Of a stretch of DNA of 7,772 nt, positions 1 through 6,862 are shown piece by piece. The translations under genes were made by a program, and so were the position numbers. The notes beneath the pieces were generated by a model. The model saw nothing but the letters and a program-made list of their open reading frames with translations, was not told the DNA's origin and did no database searches. This DNA is from JAWOJF01 sp046481785. GTDB lineage: Bacteria > Bacteroidota > Ignavibacteria > Ignavibacteriales > Ignavibacteriaceae. Where the stretch lies: NCBI GenBank assembly GCA_046481785.1, contig JAWOJF010000341.1, forward strand, positions 1 to 7,772. Direction: 5' to 3'. Within the stretch, counting starts at the first letter, position 1. Each line of letters starts with the position of its first letter.

Positions 1-970
1 TCTTTTCAACAGCAGAAAGCCTTTTAATTCCATTTGATATCTGTGATGATGTCATTCCAAGCTTAAATGCTACTGCTGCTGATGCAAGAAAATTTTTAGC
101 ATTCTGTTCGCCGTACAATGGGACAGTTTCTCTAAGAGTTTTATCTTTATATTTTATTTCGATCTTTGCTTTGCCGTCTTCAGTGTAGCTTGTAATTTTC
201 CCCTGAACATCGGAAGAAAAATCAAAGCCGTATGTAACTTTATTTTGATAATTTTTCAAAACTTTTTTTAGAAGTTTATCATCATTATTAATAAACAGTG
301 TACCGTTTTTTAAAGCTACAGCTTCAAAAAGAGCAAGTTTTTCTTTAAGTACACCCTGCCTGTTGTTTAAGTACTCGAGATGGGAATCACCAATATTTGT
401 AATTAAAGCATAATCAGGCTGAGTTATGTTAGCAGTATAATCAATCTCGCCAAAGTGATTAGTACCAAGCTCAGCCACAAGAATATCATGCCGGTTATTT
501 GTACTGAATAAGGTCAAAGGCACACCGATATGATTATTATTATTAGCAATTGTTTTATTTACATTATACTTTTCACTTAACAACAGAGCAAGCATTTCTT
601 TGGTTGACGTCTTACCGGCGCTTCCTGTTATTCCGATAATTTTTGTCTGAAGTTTCTCTCTCCATTTTTTTGCAATGCTGCCGAGAGCGACTGTTGTATT
701 TTTAACAGCAATAACAGGTATGCCGGTATCTTCATAATTTTTAACTCTGTTCTTGTTTATAACTATTGCTTTAGCCCCGTTTTTAACTGCATCTTTAATA
801 AACTTATGACCGTCTAATTTTTTTCCCTTAATAGCTACAAACATTGCATTCCGGGAAATGTTTCTGGAATCAATAGAAACAGAAGTAACGGGTTTATACA
901 CACCGGCATTAAAAATTTCTGCTGTTGGTATATTAAACATATCTTCTATTGTTAAGCTTATTTTTTTCAT
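1..970 (-). CDS. murF: MurF, UDP-MurNAc-tripeptide--D-Ala-D-Ala ligase (3' end outside window)
   Basis: This cytoplasmic ATP-dependent ligase adds D-Ala-D-Ala to UDP-MurNAc-tripeptide, completing the pentapeptide precursor. The gene starts at an ATG (970-968) and stays open to the left edge, giving 323 residues. Mur ligases of this type are usually about 430-460 residues, so roughly 110-130 C-terminal residues are missing. Residues 1-90 form the UDP-binding N-domain (DSRN at 34-37, then FVAIKGKKLDGHKFI). The P-loop ITGSAGKTST lies at 114-123. NNNNHIGVPLT (143-153), ELGTNHFGEI (167-176) and GDSHLEYLNNRQGVLKEK (194-211) match the MurF central domain, the last covering the region of the carbamylated lysine. 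LYGEQNAKNFLASAAVA follows near 285-301. No good Shine-Dalgarno is visible; a weak hairpin ACTGC/GCAGT lies just upstream of the ATG. It follows murE by 61 bases. MurC, MurD and MurE are the alternatives, but HIGVPLT and ELGTNHFGEI favour MurF. Confidence 0.95.
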   Translation of the reverse strand, partial: MKKISLTIEDMFNIPTAEIFNAGVYKPVTSVSIDSRNISRNAMFVAIKGKKLDGHKFIKDAVKNGAKAIVINKNRVKNYEDTGIPVIAVKNTTVALGSIAKKWREKLQTKIIGITGSAGKTSTKEMLALLLSEKYNVNKTIANNNNHIGVPLTLFSTNNRHDILVAELGTNHFGEIDYTANITQPDYALITNIGDSHLEYLNNRQGVLKEKLALFEAVALKNGTLFINNDDKLLKKVLKNYQNKVTYGFDFSSDVQGKITSYTEDGKAKIEIKYKDKTLRETVPLYGEQNAKNFLASAAVAFKLGMTSSQISNGIKRLSAVEK

Positions 971-1009
971 TAATGTTTTACTGCAATTTGAGGCAGTTAC
1001 CCGCTCTCA

Positions 1010-1025
1010 CTCCGCCCGGCCGGAG
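1010..1025. repeat. Short GC-rich palindrome in the murE-murF gap
   Basis: The 61-base gap between murE and murF (971-1031) contains CTCCG and CGGAG arms around a 6-base CCCGGC loop, in otherwise AT-rich surroundings. There is no T-run after it in the direction of transcription, so it does not look like an intrinsic terminator. It could be a REP-like fragment or an RNA processing or stability hairpin. The stem is only 5 bp. Confidence 0.45.
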
Positions 1026-1031
1026 ATTCAA

Positions 1032-2501
1032 TTAAACTCCGAGATATTTTTCTGCAATTTCTTTATCAGAAAAATGATTCCTTACTCCTTTTATCTCCTG
1101 GTAATTTTCATGCCCTTTACCTGCAACCAAAATAACAGCATTAGCTTCAGAGCTTTCGATAGCCTTGCGTATTGCATCTTCACGGCTTTCTATTACTTCA
1201 TAATTATTTTTATTGATGCCTGCTTTAATATCATTTATAATATCGTACGGATCTTCAAACCGGGGATTGTCGGATGTAACAATAACCTTTGAACTTAATT
1301 CTGCGGCTATTTTTCCCATTTCCGGGCGTTTAGTTTTATCACGGTTGCCTCCGCAGCCAAATACTGTATAAACAGGCTGAGTGTCTTTTACGATTTTTTT
1401 TATTGCGAGCAGAGCTTTCTCAAGACTATCAGCCGTATGCGAATAGTCAACAATTACTTTTTTATTTCCCTTGCCTATAACTTCCATTCTGCCGGGAACC
1501 TGCTTTGCAGTTTTAATTCCTTCAACTGCTGTTTTTTCATCAATACCAAGCAGTACGGTTACTGTGAAAGCAGCGGCTGCATTATAAGCATTAAACCCGC
1601 CGGCAAGAGATGTTGATGCAGAGTAGTTGTTTCCCTTATACTCTATGATAAATCTTGTGCCGTTTAAATCATATTGAATGTCTTTAATAATAACATCTGC
1701 ACCTGGTGCTGTTCCGTACGAAAACAACTTTGCTTCTGTATCCTTAAATAGCTCTCTGCTATGCTTGTCATCGGAATTATAGACACCAAATGCAGATGAA
1801 GTGAGGGAATCGAACAATATTTTTTTTGCAGTTAAGTAATTCTCAAAAGTCTGGTGGAAATCGAGATGATCGGAAGTAATATTAGTAAAAACACCTGCAG
1901 CAAAGCTAAGGTTATCTACACGGTTAAGTATAAGGGAGTGGGATGAAACTTCCATCACCGCAGCCTTGCAGCCTTCATTAACCATCTGAAGAAGCATTTC
2001 GTTCATGTCGTTTGCTTCCGGAGTAGTTAAAGAAGACTTCACTTCCCTGTCTCCTATATAATTTGCTATTGTACCCACCAGACCTGTTTTTAATCCTGCT
2101 GTTTCAAAAATATTTTTTATAAAATAAGTTGTTGTTGTTTTGCCGTTTGTACCAGTTATTCCAACCAGCTTTAAGTTAGCTGAAGGTTCTTTAAAAAAGT
2201 AATTTGAAAGTTCTGCAAGTGCCTTCCTGCTGTTACGCACCAGAATTTTGGCAACACTTCTGTGGATAAAAATATCATCAGGTATTGCTGCATTATCCTC
2301 AAGCACAACGGCAATTGCGCCATTATTTATAGCATCTAAAATAAATTTATGGCCGTCTGAGGCATATCCTTTTATTGCAACAAAAATGGAATTTTTACCA
2401 ACCTTCCTGGAATCATAATGGATACCGGCAACGTCCTTCCTCTGAACATCACCAATAACCTGTATTGCATGCACACTATTTAAAAGCTGAGTTAGTTCCA
2501 T
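1032..2501 (-). CDS. murE: MurE, UDP-MurNAc-L-Ala-D-Glu:meso-DAP ligase
   Basis: This cytoplasmic Mur ligase adds the third amino acid of the peptidoglycan stem peptide. I chose the ATG at 2501 (489 residues; E. coli MurE is 495) because it gives a family-like start, MELTQLLN. An in-frame TTG at 2525 would add eight residues (MAKGITGI) and cannot be excluded. Positions from the ATG: N-terminal UDP-binding domain with YDSRKV near 29-34 and FVAIKGYASDGHKFI near 40-54; P-loop GITGTNGKTTTT at 114-125; TTPEANDMNEML near 159-170; MEVSSHSL near 183-190; HLDFHQTFENYLTAKK near 212-227, including the lysine expected to be carbamylated; VPGRMEVI at 335-342; GCGGNRDKTKRPEMG near 382-396; and DNPR at 411-414. 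DNPR is the known signature for meso-diaminopimelate-adding enzymes, as opposed to L-lysine types. DYSHTAD replaces the commoner DYAHTPD. The gene lies between ftsI and murF, with a repeat-filled gap upstream. Confidence 0.96.
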   Translation of the reverse strand: MELTQLLNSVHAIQVIGDVQRKDVAGIHYDSRKVGKNSIFVAIKGYASDGHKFILDAINNGAIAVVLEDNAAIPDDIFIHRSVAKILVRNSRKALAELSNYFFKEPSANLKLVGITGTNGKTTTTYFIKNIFETAGLKTGLVGTIANYIGDREVKSSLTTPEANDMNEMLLQMVNEGCKAAVMEVSSHSLILNRVDNLSFAAGVFTNITSDHLDFHQTFENYLTAKKILFDSLTSSAFGVYNSDDKHSRELFKDTEAKLFSYGTAPGADVIIKDIQYDLNGTRFIIEYKGNNYSASTSLAGGFNAYNAAAAFTVTVLLGIDEKTAVEGIKTAKQVPGRMEVIGKGNKKVIVDYSHTADSLEKALLAIKKIVKDTQPVYTVFGCGGNRDKTKRPEMGKIAAELSSKVIVTSDNPRFEDPYDIINDIKAGINKNNYEVIESREDAIRKAIESSEANAVILVAGKGHENYQEIKGVRNHFSDKEIAEKYLGV

Positions 2502-2530
2502 AATTCCTGTTATACCCTTAGCCAATACTG

Positions 2531-2706
2531 TATCGTCCCTACGGGACTTATTTTTCTTTTGTATTCCTTTTCTATAAACGTTTTGTCCCTGCCGGGACAG
2601 AGAATCTTTTACTTCCTTTTCTATATATATTTTGCCCCTGACAGTACGGAGAATCTTTTACTTTCTTTTCTATAATCGTTTTATCCCTAACGGACAGAGA
2701 ATCTTA
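2531..2706. repeat. Degenerate tandem repeat, 49-50 bp period, about 3.5 copies
   Basis: The ftsI-murE gap consists largely of a repeat. Copies are anchored on GTCCCTACGGGAC (from 2535), GTCCCTGCCGGGAC (from 2585), GCCCCTGACAGTAC (from 2634) and ATCCCTAACGGAC (from 2683), giving steps of 50, 49 and 49 bases. Each of the last three is followed by (A/G)GAGAATCTT, and the first three by a (C/T)TTTTCTAT tract. The first two copies keep a perfect 5-bp inverted repeat GTCCC/GGGAC with a 3-4 base loop; the other two have decayed. The pattern suggests tandem duplication of a short palindromic element followed by drift. No T-rich tract follows the hairpins in the transcribed (minus) direction, so termination is not obvious. 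RNA processing or partial attenuation between ftsI and murE is possible but unproven. Confidence 0.8.
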
Positions 2707-2713
2707 AAAAATA

Positions 2714-4705
2714 CTAATACACGGTTGTTCCGCTTACTGTAATCTCCTCACAAGTTAAAACGCAAAGAGATTTTTTATTAATCTTTTCACCTGCAGAAAT
2801 ACTTTGCGATACTATTCTTCCTGAGCCGTTAACTTTATATTTTATTCCAAGCTTGTTTAATGTAAGTATAGCATCGCGTACAGATGAATTTTTTAAATCA
2901 GGCATTGTATTTATATTTTTTATTACCGGCTTTACAAGTCCCGTTATATTTGAAACATTTTTAAATTCAACCTGTTCAGATCTTCCTTCACCGGCAATCT
3001 TATATTCATTCGATTTATTTTTAATCTCAAACAAAGGGTTGCCAAACAGATCCGGATCCGATTTAACAATTCTTTCAGCAACTTTTTTAAAAACAGGAGC
3101 AGCAACAAGTCCGCCATACCTTCCCACCTGCGGTGAATTCATAAGGACCATACATATTACCCGGGGATCTTCGGCCGGGAAAAATCCGATAAATGATGAA
3201 TTATGATGCGAGTGAGAATATTTCCCGTCAATTAATTTTTGTGATGTTCCGGTTTTGCCCCCGACTGAAATAAAATCGAGCTTTGCTTTAGTTCCTGTAC
3301 CATGCTCAACTATAGAACGCATTATTCTTCTCATTCGTTCAGAGGTTTCCGGTGATATTACAGTCCTTATCTGTTCAGGATTATTTTCAAAAGATGTAAC
3401 GCCGTTCCTTATTCTTCTCTTTATAATCTGCGGCTGGTAAAGCGTACCGCCGTTAATCAATGCAGAAAATGCCGTAATCATCTGTATAGGTGTAACAGAT
3501 AATTCATAGCCGAAAGACATAAAAGTTTTTGTCAGCGGGGTCCATTGGTTCGGCTTCTTCAATGTTCCTTTCACTTCTCCAGGGAGGTTTGCAGAAGTGA
3601 AATTTCCGAAGCCGAATCCACGGACATACTTATATAACATATCATCATCAATTTTTTCAACAAGCTTTGATATACCAATATTGCTCGACTGCTCCATAAC
3701 ACCTTTAACCGTAAGGTATCCGTGTTTGTGTGTATCTCTTATATAAACTTTTTTGTATTTGTATTTGCCGTTTTCTGTAAATACAAGATCATCTTCTTTG
3801 CATAAATTCTGGTCAAGGAGGGCTGCAAGTGTAATAGACTTAAATGTTGAACCGGGTTCATACGTATCGGTTACGGCCTTATTACGCCGGTCATCGTCAT
3901 CAGATTCCCAGTATTTATTAGGGTCATAATCACCGGCGTTTGCCAGGGCAAGTATCTCACCATTGTTTGGATCCATTATAATTGCCACAGCAGAAGCAGC
4001 GTTGAATTCACCGGCACCGGCGTGCAGTTCTTCCTCAAGTATAGCCTGGTATGTTTTATTAATTGTAAGAACAATATTTTCTCCGGGCTCGGCAGGTACA
4101 GTCTCTTCTTCAGCAACAGTAAGCATATCTCCTACTGCATTCTTTTCAACAAGCATAGTACCGTCTAAGCCCTTCAGCTCATTTTGAAAGGATTTTTCAA
4201 TACCGTTTATGCCGTTATATTCATTATCAACAAAGCCAAGCACATGAGAGGCAAGTTTTTCATAATGATATATACGTGTTGCATCCTCACGCCAAAAAAG
4301 GCCATTGGCTTTATAATTCCTGAGCAGAATGGCTTTTTCACCCGGTGCTTTTTTTTCAATACAGATTGTTTTACCCGATGCCGACATTAAATCCAAATAA
4401 TGTTTACTGCTTTTTCCGAAAACCGAAGAAAATTTTGCGGCTATTTCCTTTTTTTCTTTAGCGCTTACCATCCGGAGATCAAGAAAGAATGAAACATCAT
4501 TCCTGTTATAAACCATAAGAACATTATTGCGGTCGTAGATAAGTCCTCTTTCAGCCTTAATCTTTTCAGTATTCATCTGCTGGCGCTGAGCATAATATTT
4601 TAATTCTTCGCTCTTTAATATTTGTATATCAAAAAGCTTTACAACCAATACGCCGAAAAAAAGCGAAACCATAATTACAACAATTATTGCACGCGAGTTA
4701 TTCAT
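2714..4705 (-). CDS. ftsI: FtsI/PBP3-type septal peptidoglycan transpeptidase with a PASTA domain
   Basis: This class B penicillin-binding protein (663 residues) is anchored in the inner membrane, with its catalytic part in the periplasm, and cross-links septal peptidoglycan in the divisome. A single N-terminal membrane anchor spans about residues 6-26 (AIIVVIMVSLFFGVLVVKLF). The pedestal follows, with ERGLIYDRN at 52-60, typical of class B PBPs. The transpeptidase has all three active-site motifs: STFK at 286-289 (nucleophile Ser286), SSN at 340-342 and KTGT at 484-487. GFGFGNFTSANLPGEVKG near 363-380 is also characteristic. A C-terminal PASTA domain starts at MPDLKNSSVRDAI (601-613) and runs to about 652; a single PASTA domain is, as far as I know, common on FtsI of Bacteroidota-type diderms. 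The ATG at 4705 overlaps the end of the ftsL-like gene by 8 bases, suggesting coupled translation. SpoVD- or PBP2-like proteins are alternatives, but the dcw position supports FtsI. Confidence 0.96.
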   Translation of the reverse strand: MNNSRAIIVVIMVSLFFGVLVVKLFDIQILKSEELKYYAQRQQMNTEKIKAERGLIYDRNNVLMVYNRNDVSFFLDLRMVSAKEKKEIAAKFSSVFGKSSKHYLDLMSASGKTICIEKKAPGEKAILLRNYKANGLFWREDATRIYHYEKLASHVLGFVDNEYNGINGIEKSFQNELKGLDGTMLVEKNAVGDMLTVAEEETVPAEPGENIVLTINKTYQAILEEELHAGAGEFNAASAVAIIMDPNNGEILALANAGDYDPNKYWESDDDDRRNKAVTDTYEPGSTFKSITLAALLDQNLCKEDDLVFTENGKYKYKKVYIRDTHKHGYLTVKGVMEQSSNIGISKLVEKIDDDMLYKYVRGFGFGNFTSANLPGEVKGTLKKPNQWTPLTKTFMSFGYELSVTPIQMITAFSALINGGTLYQPQIIKRRIRNGVTSFENNPEQIRTVISPETSERMRRIMRSIVEHGTGTKAKLDFISVGGKTGTSQKLIDGKYSHSHHNSSFIGFFPAEDPRVICMVLMNSPQVGRYGGLVAAPVFKKVAERIVKSDPDLFGNPLFEIKNKSNEYKIAGEGRSEQVEFKNVSNITGLVKPVIKNINTMPDLKNSSVRDAILTLNKLGIKYKVNGSGRIVSQSISAGEKINKKSLCVLTCEEITVSGTTVY

Positions 4706-5033
4706 ACTTTTCTTTTAACACTTTAGAAATTCTTTCAATCTTTTCTTTATCCGCCTTCAATACAATTGCAGGCTCAGTTCTTTTCTTCATTCCAAGTTCA
4801 GTAACGGCAATACCGGTAATACGTTCTTCTGATGACAGCATCTGGTATTGAGCCAAAAGATTTACACGCCCGTTTTTTGCTGAAGCTAAAGTCTCAGCCG
4901 CAATAACTTTATCTTTGGCAAGCACTTCACATTTTTTTTTGATTCCAACGTATGCAAGTATTGTTAAGGCCGCCATAACAAGCAGCATAAGCACTACTGC
5001 AATTCCCGATTTTGAACTTCTGCCTTTACTCAT
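4698..5033 (-). CDS. ftsL: FtsL-like divisome protein
   Basis: This is a small bitopic membrane protein of 111 residues with a short basic cytoplasmic tail (MSKGRSSKSG), one transmembrane segment at about 11-29, and a periplasmic region with coiled-coil character at about 32-67. It ends with a SSEERITGIAVTELGM stretch (67-82), which resembles the FtsL/FtsB pattern of ERI..IA...LGM. In known divisomes FtsL forms a complex with FtsB and FtsQ and controls FtsW-FtsI activity. FtsL sequences diverge strongly, so the name rests on size, topology, that short motif and position between rsmH and ftsI. It overlaps rsmH by 4 bases (ATGA) and ftsI by 8 bases. Confidence 0.85.
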   Translation of the reverse strand: MSKGRSSKSGIAVVLMLLVMAALTILAYVGIKKKCEVLAKDKVIAAETLASAKNGRVNLLAQYQMLSSEERITGIAVTELGMKKRTEPAIVLKADKEKIERISKVLKEKYE

Positions 5034-5956
5034 ACTCTTTCGGCTGCTCTCAGCTTTGCACTTCTTGCACGGAAATTGTTTTTAACTTCATCTTCAGAAG
5101 GAATAACAGGTTTTTTTGTAAGGATTTTTAATCTCTGCTCTTTATCGCACCGGCATACAGGATACTCTTTCGGGCAGATACAATCAAGCGTTTCATATCT
5201 AAAAGTATCTTTCACTATCCTGTCCTCAAGTGAGTGATAAGAAATTAAAACAATCCTTCCGCCCTGTTTTAAAAGCCCTGCCGAAGTATCGATAAATGAT
5301 TTCAATATATTTAATTCATCATTAACAAAAATTCTAAATGCCTGGTAAACTCTTGATAATGTTTTTATATGATAATTGGGCGGGGTGATCTCACGGATTA
5401 TTTCGTTAAGGTCTGTAGTGGTTTCAATTCTTTTATCTGCTCTGCGGGCAACTATTCTTCTGGCAATCTTTCTCGAATTCTTTTCTTCACCAAAATTATA
5501 AATTATATCAGCAAGATCTTCTTCACCAAATGAGTTAATTACATCGGCGGCACTTATAACTTTTGTTTTATCCATTCTCAGATCGAGTTTAGCTTCCTGC
5601 CTGTAAGTGAAACCCGACTCCGGGTTATCGAGTTGAAAGGAGGAAACACCAAGATCTGCAAAAATTCCGTCAAAGAACGGTATAGATTCTATCTTTGCGA
5701 TTATGTCAATCTGAGAAAAATTGTAATTATATAACCTTACCCTTTTATCGCCGTTAAATTTTTTCTTCGAATAATTAAATGCATCAGTATCAACATCGGA
5801 GGCAACTAAAACACCGTTATCATCAAGCATTTTTAATATGCCTTCTGAGTGCCCGCCAAATCCCAGTGTACCATCAAAGTACACGCCGGATGGGTTGGTT
5901 ATAAGATAATTCAGACTTTCAGTGAACAATACCGGCGTATGATGAGTATTCATCAT
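5030..5956 (-). CDS. rsmH: RsmH (MraW), 16S rRNA m4C1402 methyltransferase
   Basis: This S-adenosylmethionine-dependent enzyme methylates N4 of C1402 in the ribosomal decoding centre. The 308-residue length matches the family (about 300-315). Visible motifs are HTPVLFTESLNYL (6-18), the SAM-binding FDGTLGFGGHSEGIL (27-41), the acidic strand ASDVDTDAF (52-60), FDGIFADLGVSSFQLD (95-110), LDLRMDK (124-130), YQAFRIFVNDEL (204-215), VLISYHSLEDRIVK (236-249) and the C-terminal NNFRARSAKLRAAERV. Four cysteines (259, 261, 268, 270) form a C-x-C-x6-C-x-C cluster that could bind a metal; many RsmH proteins have similar cysteines here. The start codon overlaps the mraZ stop as ATGA (5956-5953). A second ATG follows immediately (5953-5951), so the true start may be one codon later. 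Confidence 0.97.
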   Translation of the reverse strand: MMNTHHTPVLFTESLNYLITNPSGVYFDGTLGFGGHSEGILKMLDDNGVLVASDVDTDAFNYSKKKFNGDKRVRLYNYNFSQIDIIAKIESIPFFDGIFADLGVSSFQLDNPESGFTYRQEAKLDLRMDKTKVISAADVINSFGEEDLADIIYNFGEEKNSRKIARRIVARRADKRIETTTDLNEIIREITPPNYHIKTLSRVYQAFRIFVNDELNILKSFIDTSAGLLKQGGRIVLISYHSLEDRIVKDTFRYETLDCICPKEYPVCRCDKEQRLKILTKKPVIPSEDEVKNNFRARSAKLRAAERV

Positions 5957-6402
5957 GGCGCCATTACTTTTGCTGCAATTTGTTCATATGTTTCACCGGA
6001 TTGATCTATGTACTCCCTGTAAATTTCCGGATTCCATATCTCAATCTTCTTAAGTGCACCAAGTATTAAAACATCTTTTTCAATTTTTGCATAATCAAGG
6101 AGCGGCTGTGGTATTAATATTCTTGATTGTGAATCGAGGTTATCTTCAGCAGTAAATTGTAAAGTCATTCTTAAAAATTTTGCATGGGCAGGATCATAAG
6201 GGTTCAACTGGTTAAGCTTCTCTTCAATTTTTAACCAGGCATCCAATGGGAAAACATCGATGCATGTTGATGTGCCCTTCGTCATTATGAAGGTATCGTT
6301 TGCTTCAGGAGAAACATGTTTCCGCAAACGGGCAGGAATGCTTACCCTCCCTTTAGCATCAACCGAATATGTAAACTGGCCTCTAAACAATGTCTTTACC
6401 AC
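5953..6402 (-). CDS. mraZ: MraZ, transcriptional regulator of the dcw cluster
   Basis: This is a nucleoid-associated DNA-binding protein with two SpoVT-AbrB domains. In E. coli it binds TGGGN repeats and represses its own dcw promoter. The 149 residues match the family (about 140-155). The first domain carries DAKGRVSIPARLR (15-27), the second DSQSRILIPQPLL (90-102); each has the D-x-(K/Q)-(G/S)-R pattern of MraZ. The boundary given uses the GTG at 6402, directly preceded by an in-frame TAG. A TTG at 6390 would start the protein as MFRGQF, like E. coli MraZ, and has an AGGTG-like Shine-Dalgarno 9 bases upstream, so the start is unsettled. It is the first gene of the run, sits about 25 bases downstream of a candidate operator, and overlaps rsmH by 4 bases. 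Confidence 0.95.
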   Translation of the reverse strand: MVKTLFRGQFTYSVDAKGRVSIPARLRKHVSPEANDTFIMTKGTSTCIDVFPLDAWLKIEEKLNQLNPYDPAHAKFLRMTLQFTAEDNLDSQSRILIPQPLLDYAKIEKDVLILGALKKIEIWNPEIYREYIDQSGETYEQIAAKVMAP

Positions 6403-6427
6403 CTATTTGACATTTTTCAACACAATT

Positions 6428-6442
6428 ACCCACCACTTCCCA
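6428..6442 (-). promoter_or_regulatory. Candidate MraZ operator: two TGGGN boxes at 10-bp spacing
   Basis: Reading the minus strand toward mraZ, TGGGA (6442-6438) is followed by five bases and then TGGGT (6432-6428). A third, degenerate box TGTTG falls exactly 10 bp further on (6422-6418). TGGGN boxes separated by 5 bp are the published MraZ recognition pattern in E. coli. The position just upstream of mraZ, overlapping the predicted promoter end, fits autorepression. MraZ binding here is inferred. Confidence 0.65.
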
Positions 6443-6443
6443 A

Positions 6444-6472
6444 AAATAAGGTAAAAAAATGCACATAGTCAA
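6444..6472 (-). promoter_or_regulatory. Candidate promoter for the dcw cluster
   Basis: On the minus strand TTGACT (6472-6467) is a near-perfect -35 element. Seventeen bases downstream lies TTATTT (6449-6444), a poor -10. An overlapping alternative is TACCTT (6453-6448), which fits the TAnnTT core of Bacteroidota -7 elements, though its spacing to TTG is short. Transcription would start at about 6435-6440, inside the TGGGN boxes, leaving a leader of about 35 bases before mraZ. Confidence 0.45.
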
Positions 6473-6568
6473 GAAAATTCTCACTGATTTACCACAAAAA
6501 ATAAATAAAAGATACATTTTTGTAGTAAACGCACACGGTGGGGAAAAAAACCAAAAACTCAAACACAA

Positions 6569-6606
6569 AGACGACCCGCCGGACCGTCTGAACATGATAA
6601 CTTAAG
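6569..6606 (+). repeat. REP-like element copy 1 (degenerate)
   Basis: The arms AGACG (6569-6573) and CGTCT (6585-6589) enclose an imperfect GC-rich core, followed by GAACATGATAACTTAAGG. The arms and the right flank match the other copies of the family in this island, but the GTAG foot is missing and the core has drifted. Confidence 0.6.
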
Positions 6607-6621
6607 GCATAAAAAGGTTCA

Positions 6622-6654
6622 GTAGAGACGCCCCGCGGGGCGTCTGAGTATGAT
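6622..6654 (+). repeat. REP-like element copy 2 (intact palindrome)
   Basis: GTAG (6622-6625) is followed by the perfect 20-base palindrome AGACGCCCCGCGGGGCGTCT (6626-6645) and then GAGTATGAT. A GTAG or GGAG tetranucleotide at the foot of a hairpin is the known hallmark of REP sequences mobilised by RAYT (TnpA-REP) transposases. Membership of that class is inference; no transposase gene is in the window. Confidence 0.75.
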
Positions 6655-6682
6655 TTCAAAAACATAAAAGAAAAAGAACAAA

Positions 6683-6713
6683 GTAGAGACGCCCCGTGGG
6701 GCGTCTGAGTACT
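6683..6713 (+). repeat. REP-like element copy 3 (one core change)
   Basis: GTAG (6683-6686) is followed by the same palindrome as copy 2, with GT instead of GC at the centre (6687-6706), and then GAGTACTGA. It lies 61 bases from copy 2 in the same orientation. The 9-bp arms AGACGCCCC and GGGGCGTCT are intact. Confidence 0.75.
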
Positions 6714-6749
6714 GAAGAGGCCGCCGGTTTAGCAGTTGACCTCACCCTG

Positions 6750-6772
6750 CCCTCTCCTAATTAAGGCGAGGG
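6750..6772. repeat. Palindrome of a second family: CCCTCTCC / GGCGAGGG
   Basis: The arms CCCTCTCC (6750-6757) and GGCGAGGG (6765-6772) pair with one mismatch around a TAATTAA loop. The preceding CTCACCCTG also looks like part of the unit. The sequence differs from the GTAG-footed family, so this is a separate repeat type. I recall similar CCCTCTCC/GGAGAGGG elements scattered in many genomes, but cannot verify copies from this window. Confidence 0.5.
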
Positions 6773-6803
6773 AATTGATTAACACCAGGCTGAATAGAAG
6801 GCC

Positions 6804-6818
6804 TGCCTGCGGCAGGCA
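6804..6818. repeat. Palindrome of a third family: TGCCTGC G GCAGGCA
   Basis: Two perfect 7-base arms (6804-6810 and 6812-6818) flank a single G. With one unpaired base it cannot fold fully as a hairpin, but it is a strong inverted repeat. The left side continues as a second GCC TGCC motif (6801-6807). It is probably a fragment of another interspersed palindromic element. Confidence 0.5.
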
Positions 6819-6862
6819 AACTCCTTCGAAATTATAATTGATAACTCTACAACACCATCCGC

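Noticed and set aside
858..1292. 144-codon plus-strand open frame across the murF start, the gap and the murE end
   Set aside because: It runs antisense to two clearly conserved Mur ligases, and its translation is low-complexity and hydrophobic with no family resemblance.
2535..2598. GTCCC/GGGAC hairpins as intrinsic terminators between ftsI and murE
   Set aside because: The stems are only 5 bp and are not followed by a U-tract in the minus-strand transcript.
2531..2706. Possible CRISPR array in the ftsI-murE gap
   Set aside because: The similarity runs through the whole 49-50 bp unit and the copies are degenerate. There are no constant repeats separated by unique spacers, and no cas genes are present.
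2853..3206. 117-codon plus-strand open frame
   Set aside because: It is antisense to the PASTA and transpeptidase part of ftsI, with no recognisable domain or ribosome binding site.
6383..6595. 70-codon minus-strand open frame upstream of mraZ
   Set aside because: It overlaps the mraZ start in another frame and covers the promoter and TGGGN boxes. The translation is rich in Phe and Cys and looks like translated AT-rich DNA.
6622..6713. REP-like palindromes as the intrinsic terminator of an upstream transcript
   Set aside because: The hairpins are strong, but no T-run follows them on either strand, and the neighbouring gene already has a proper terminator at 7099-7130.
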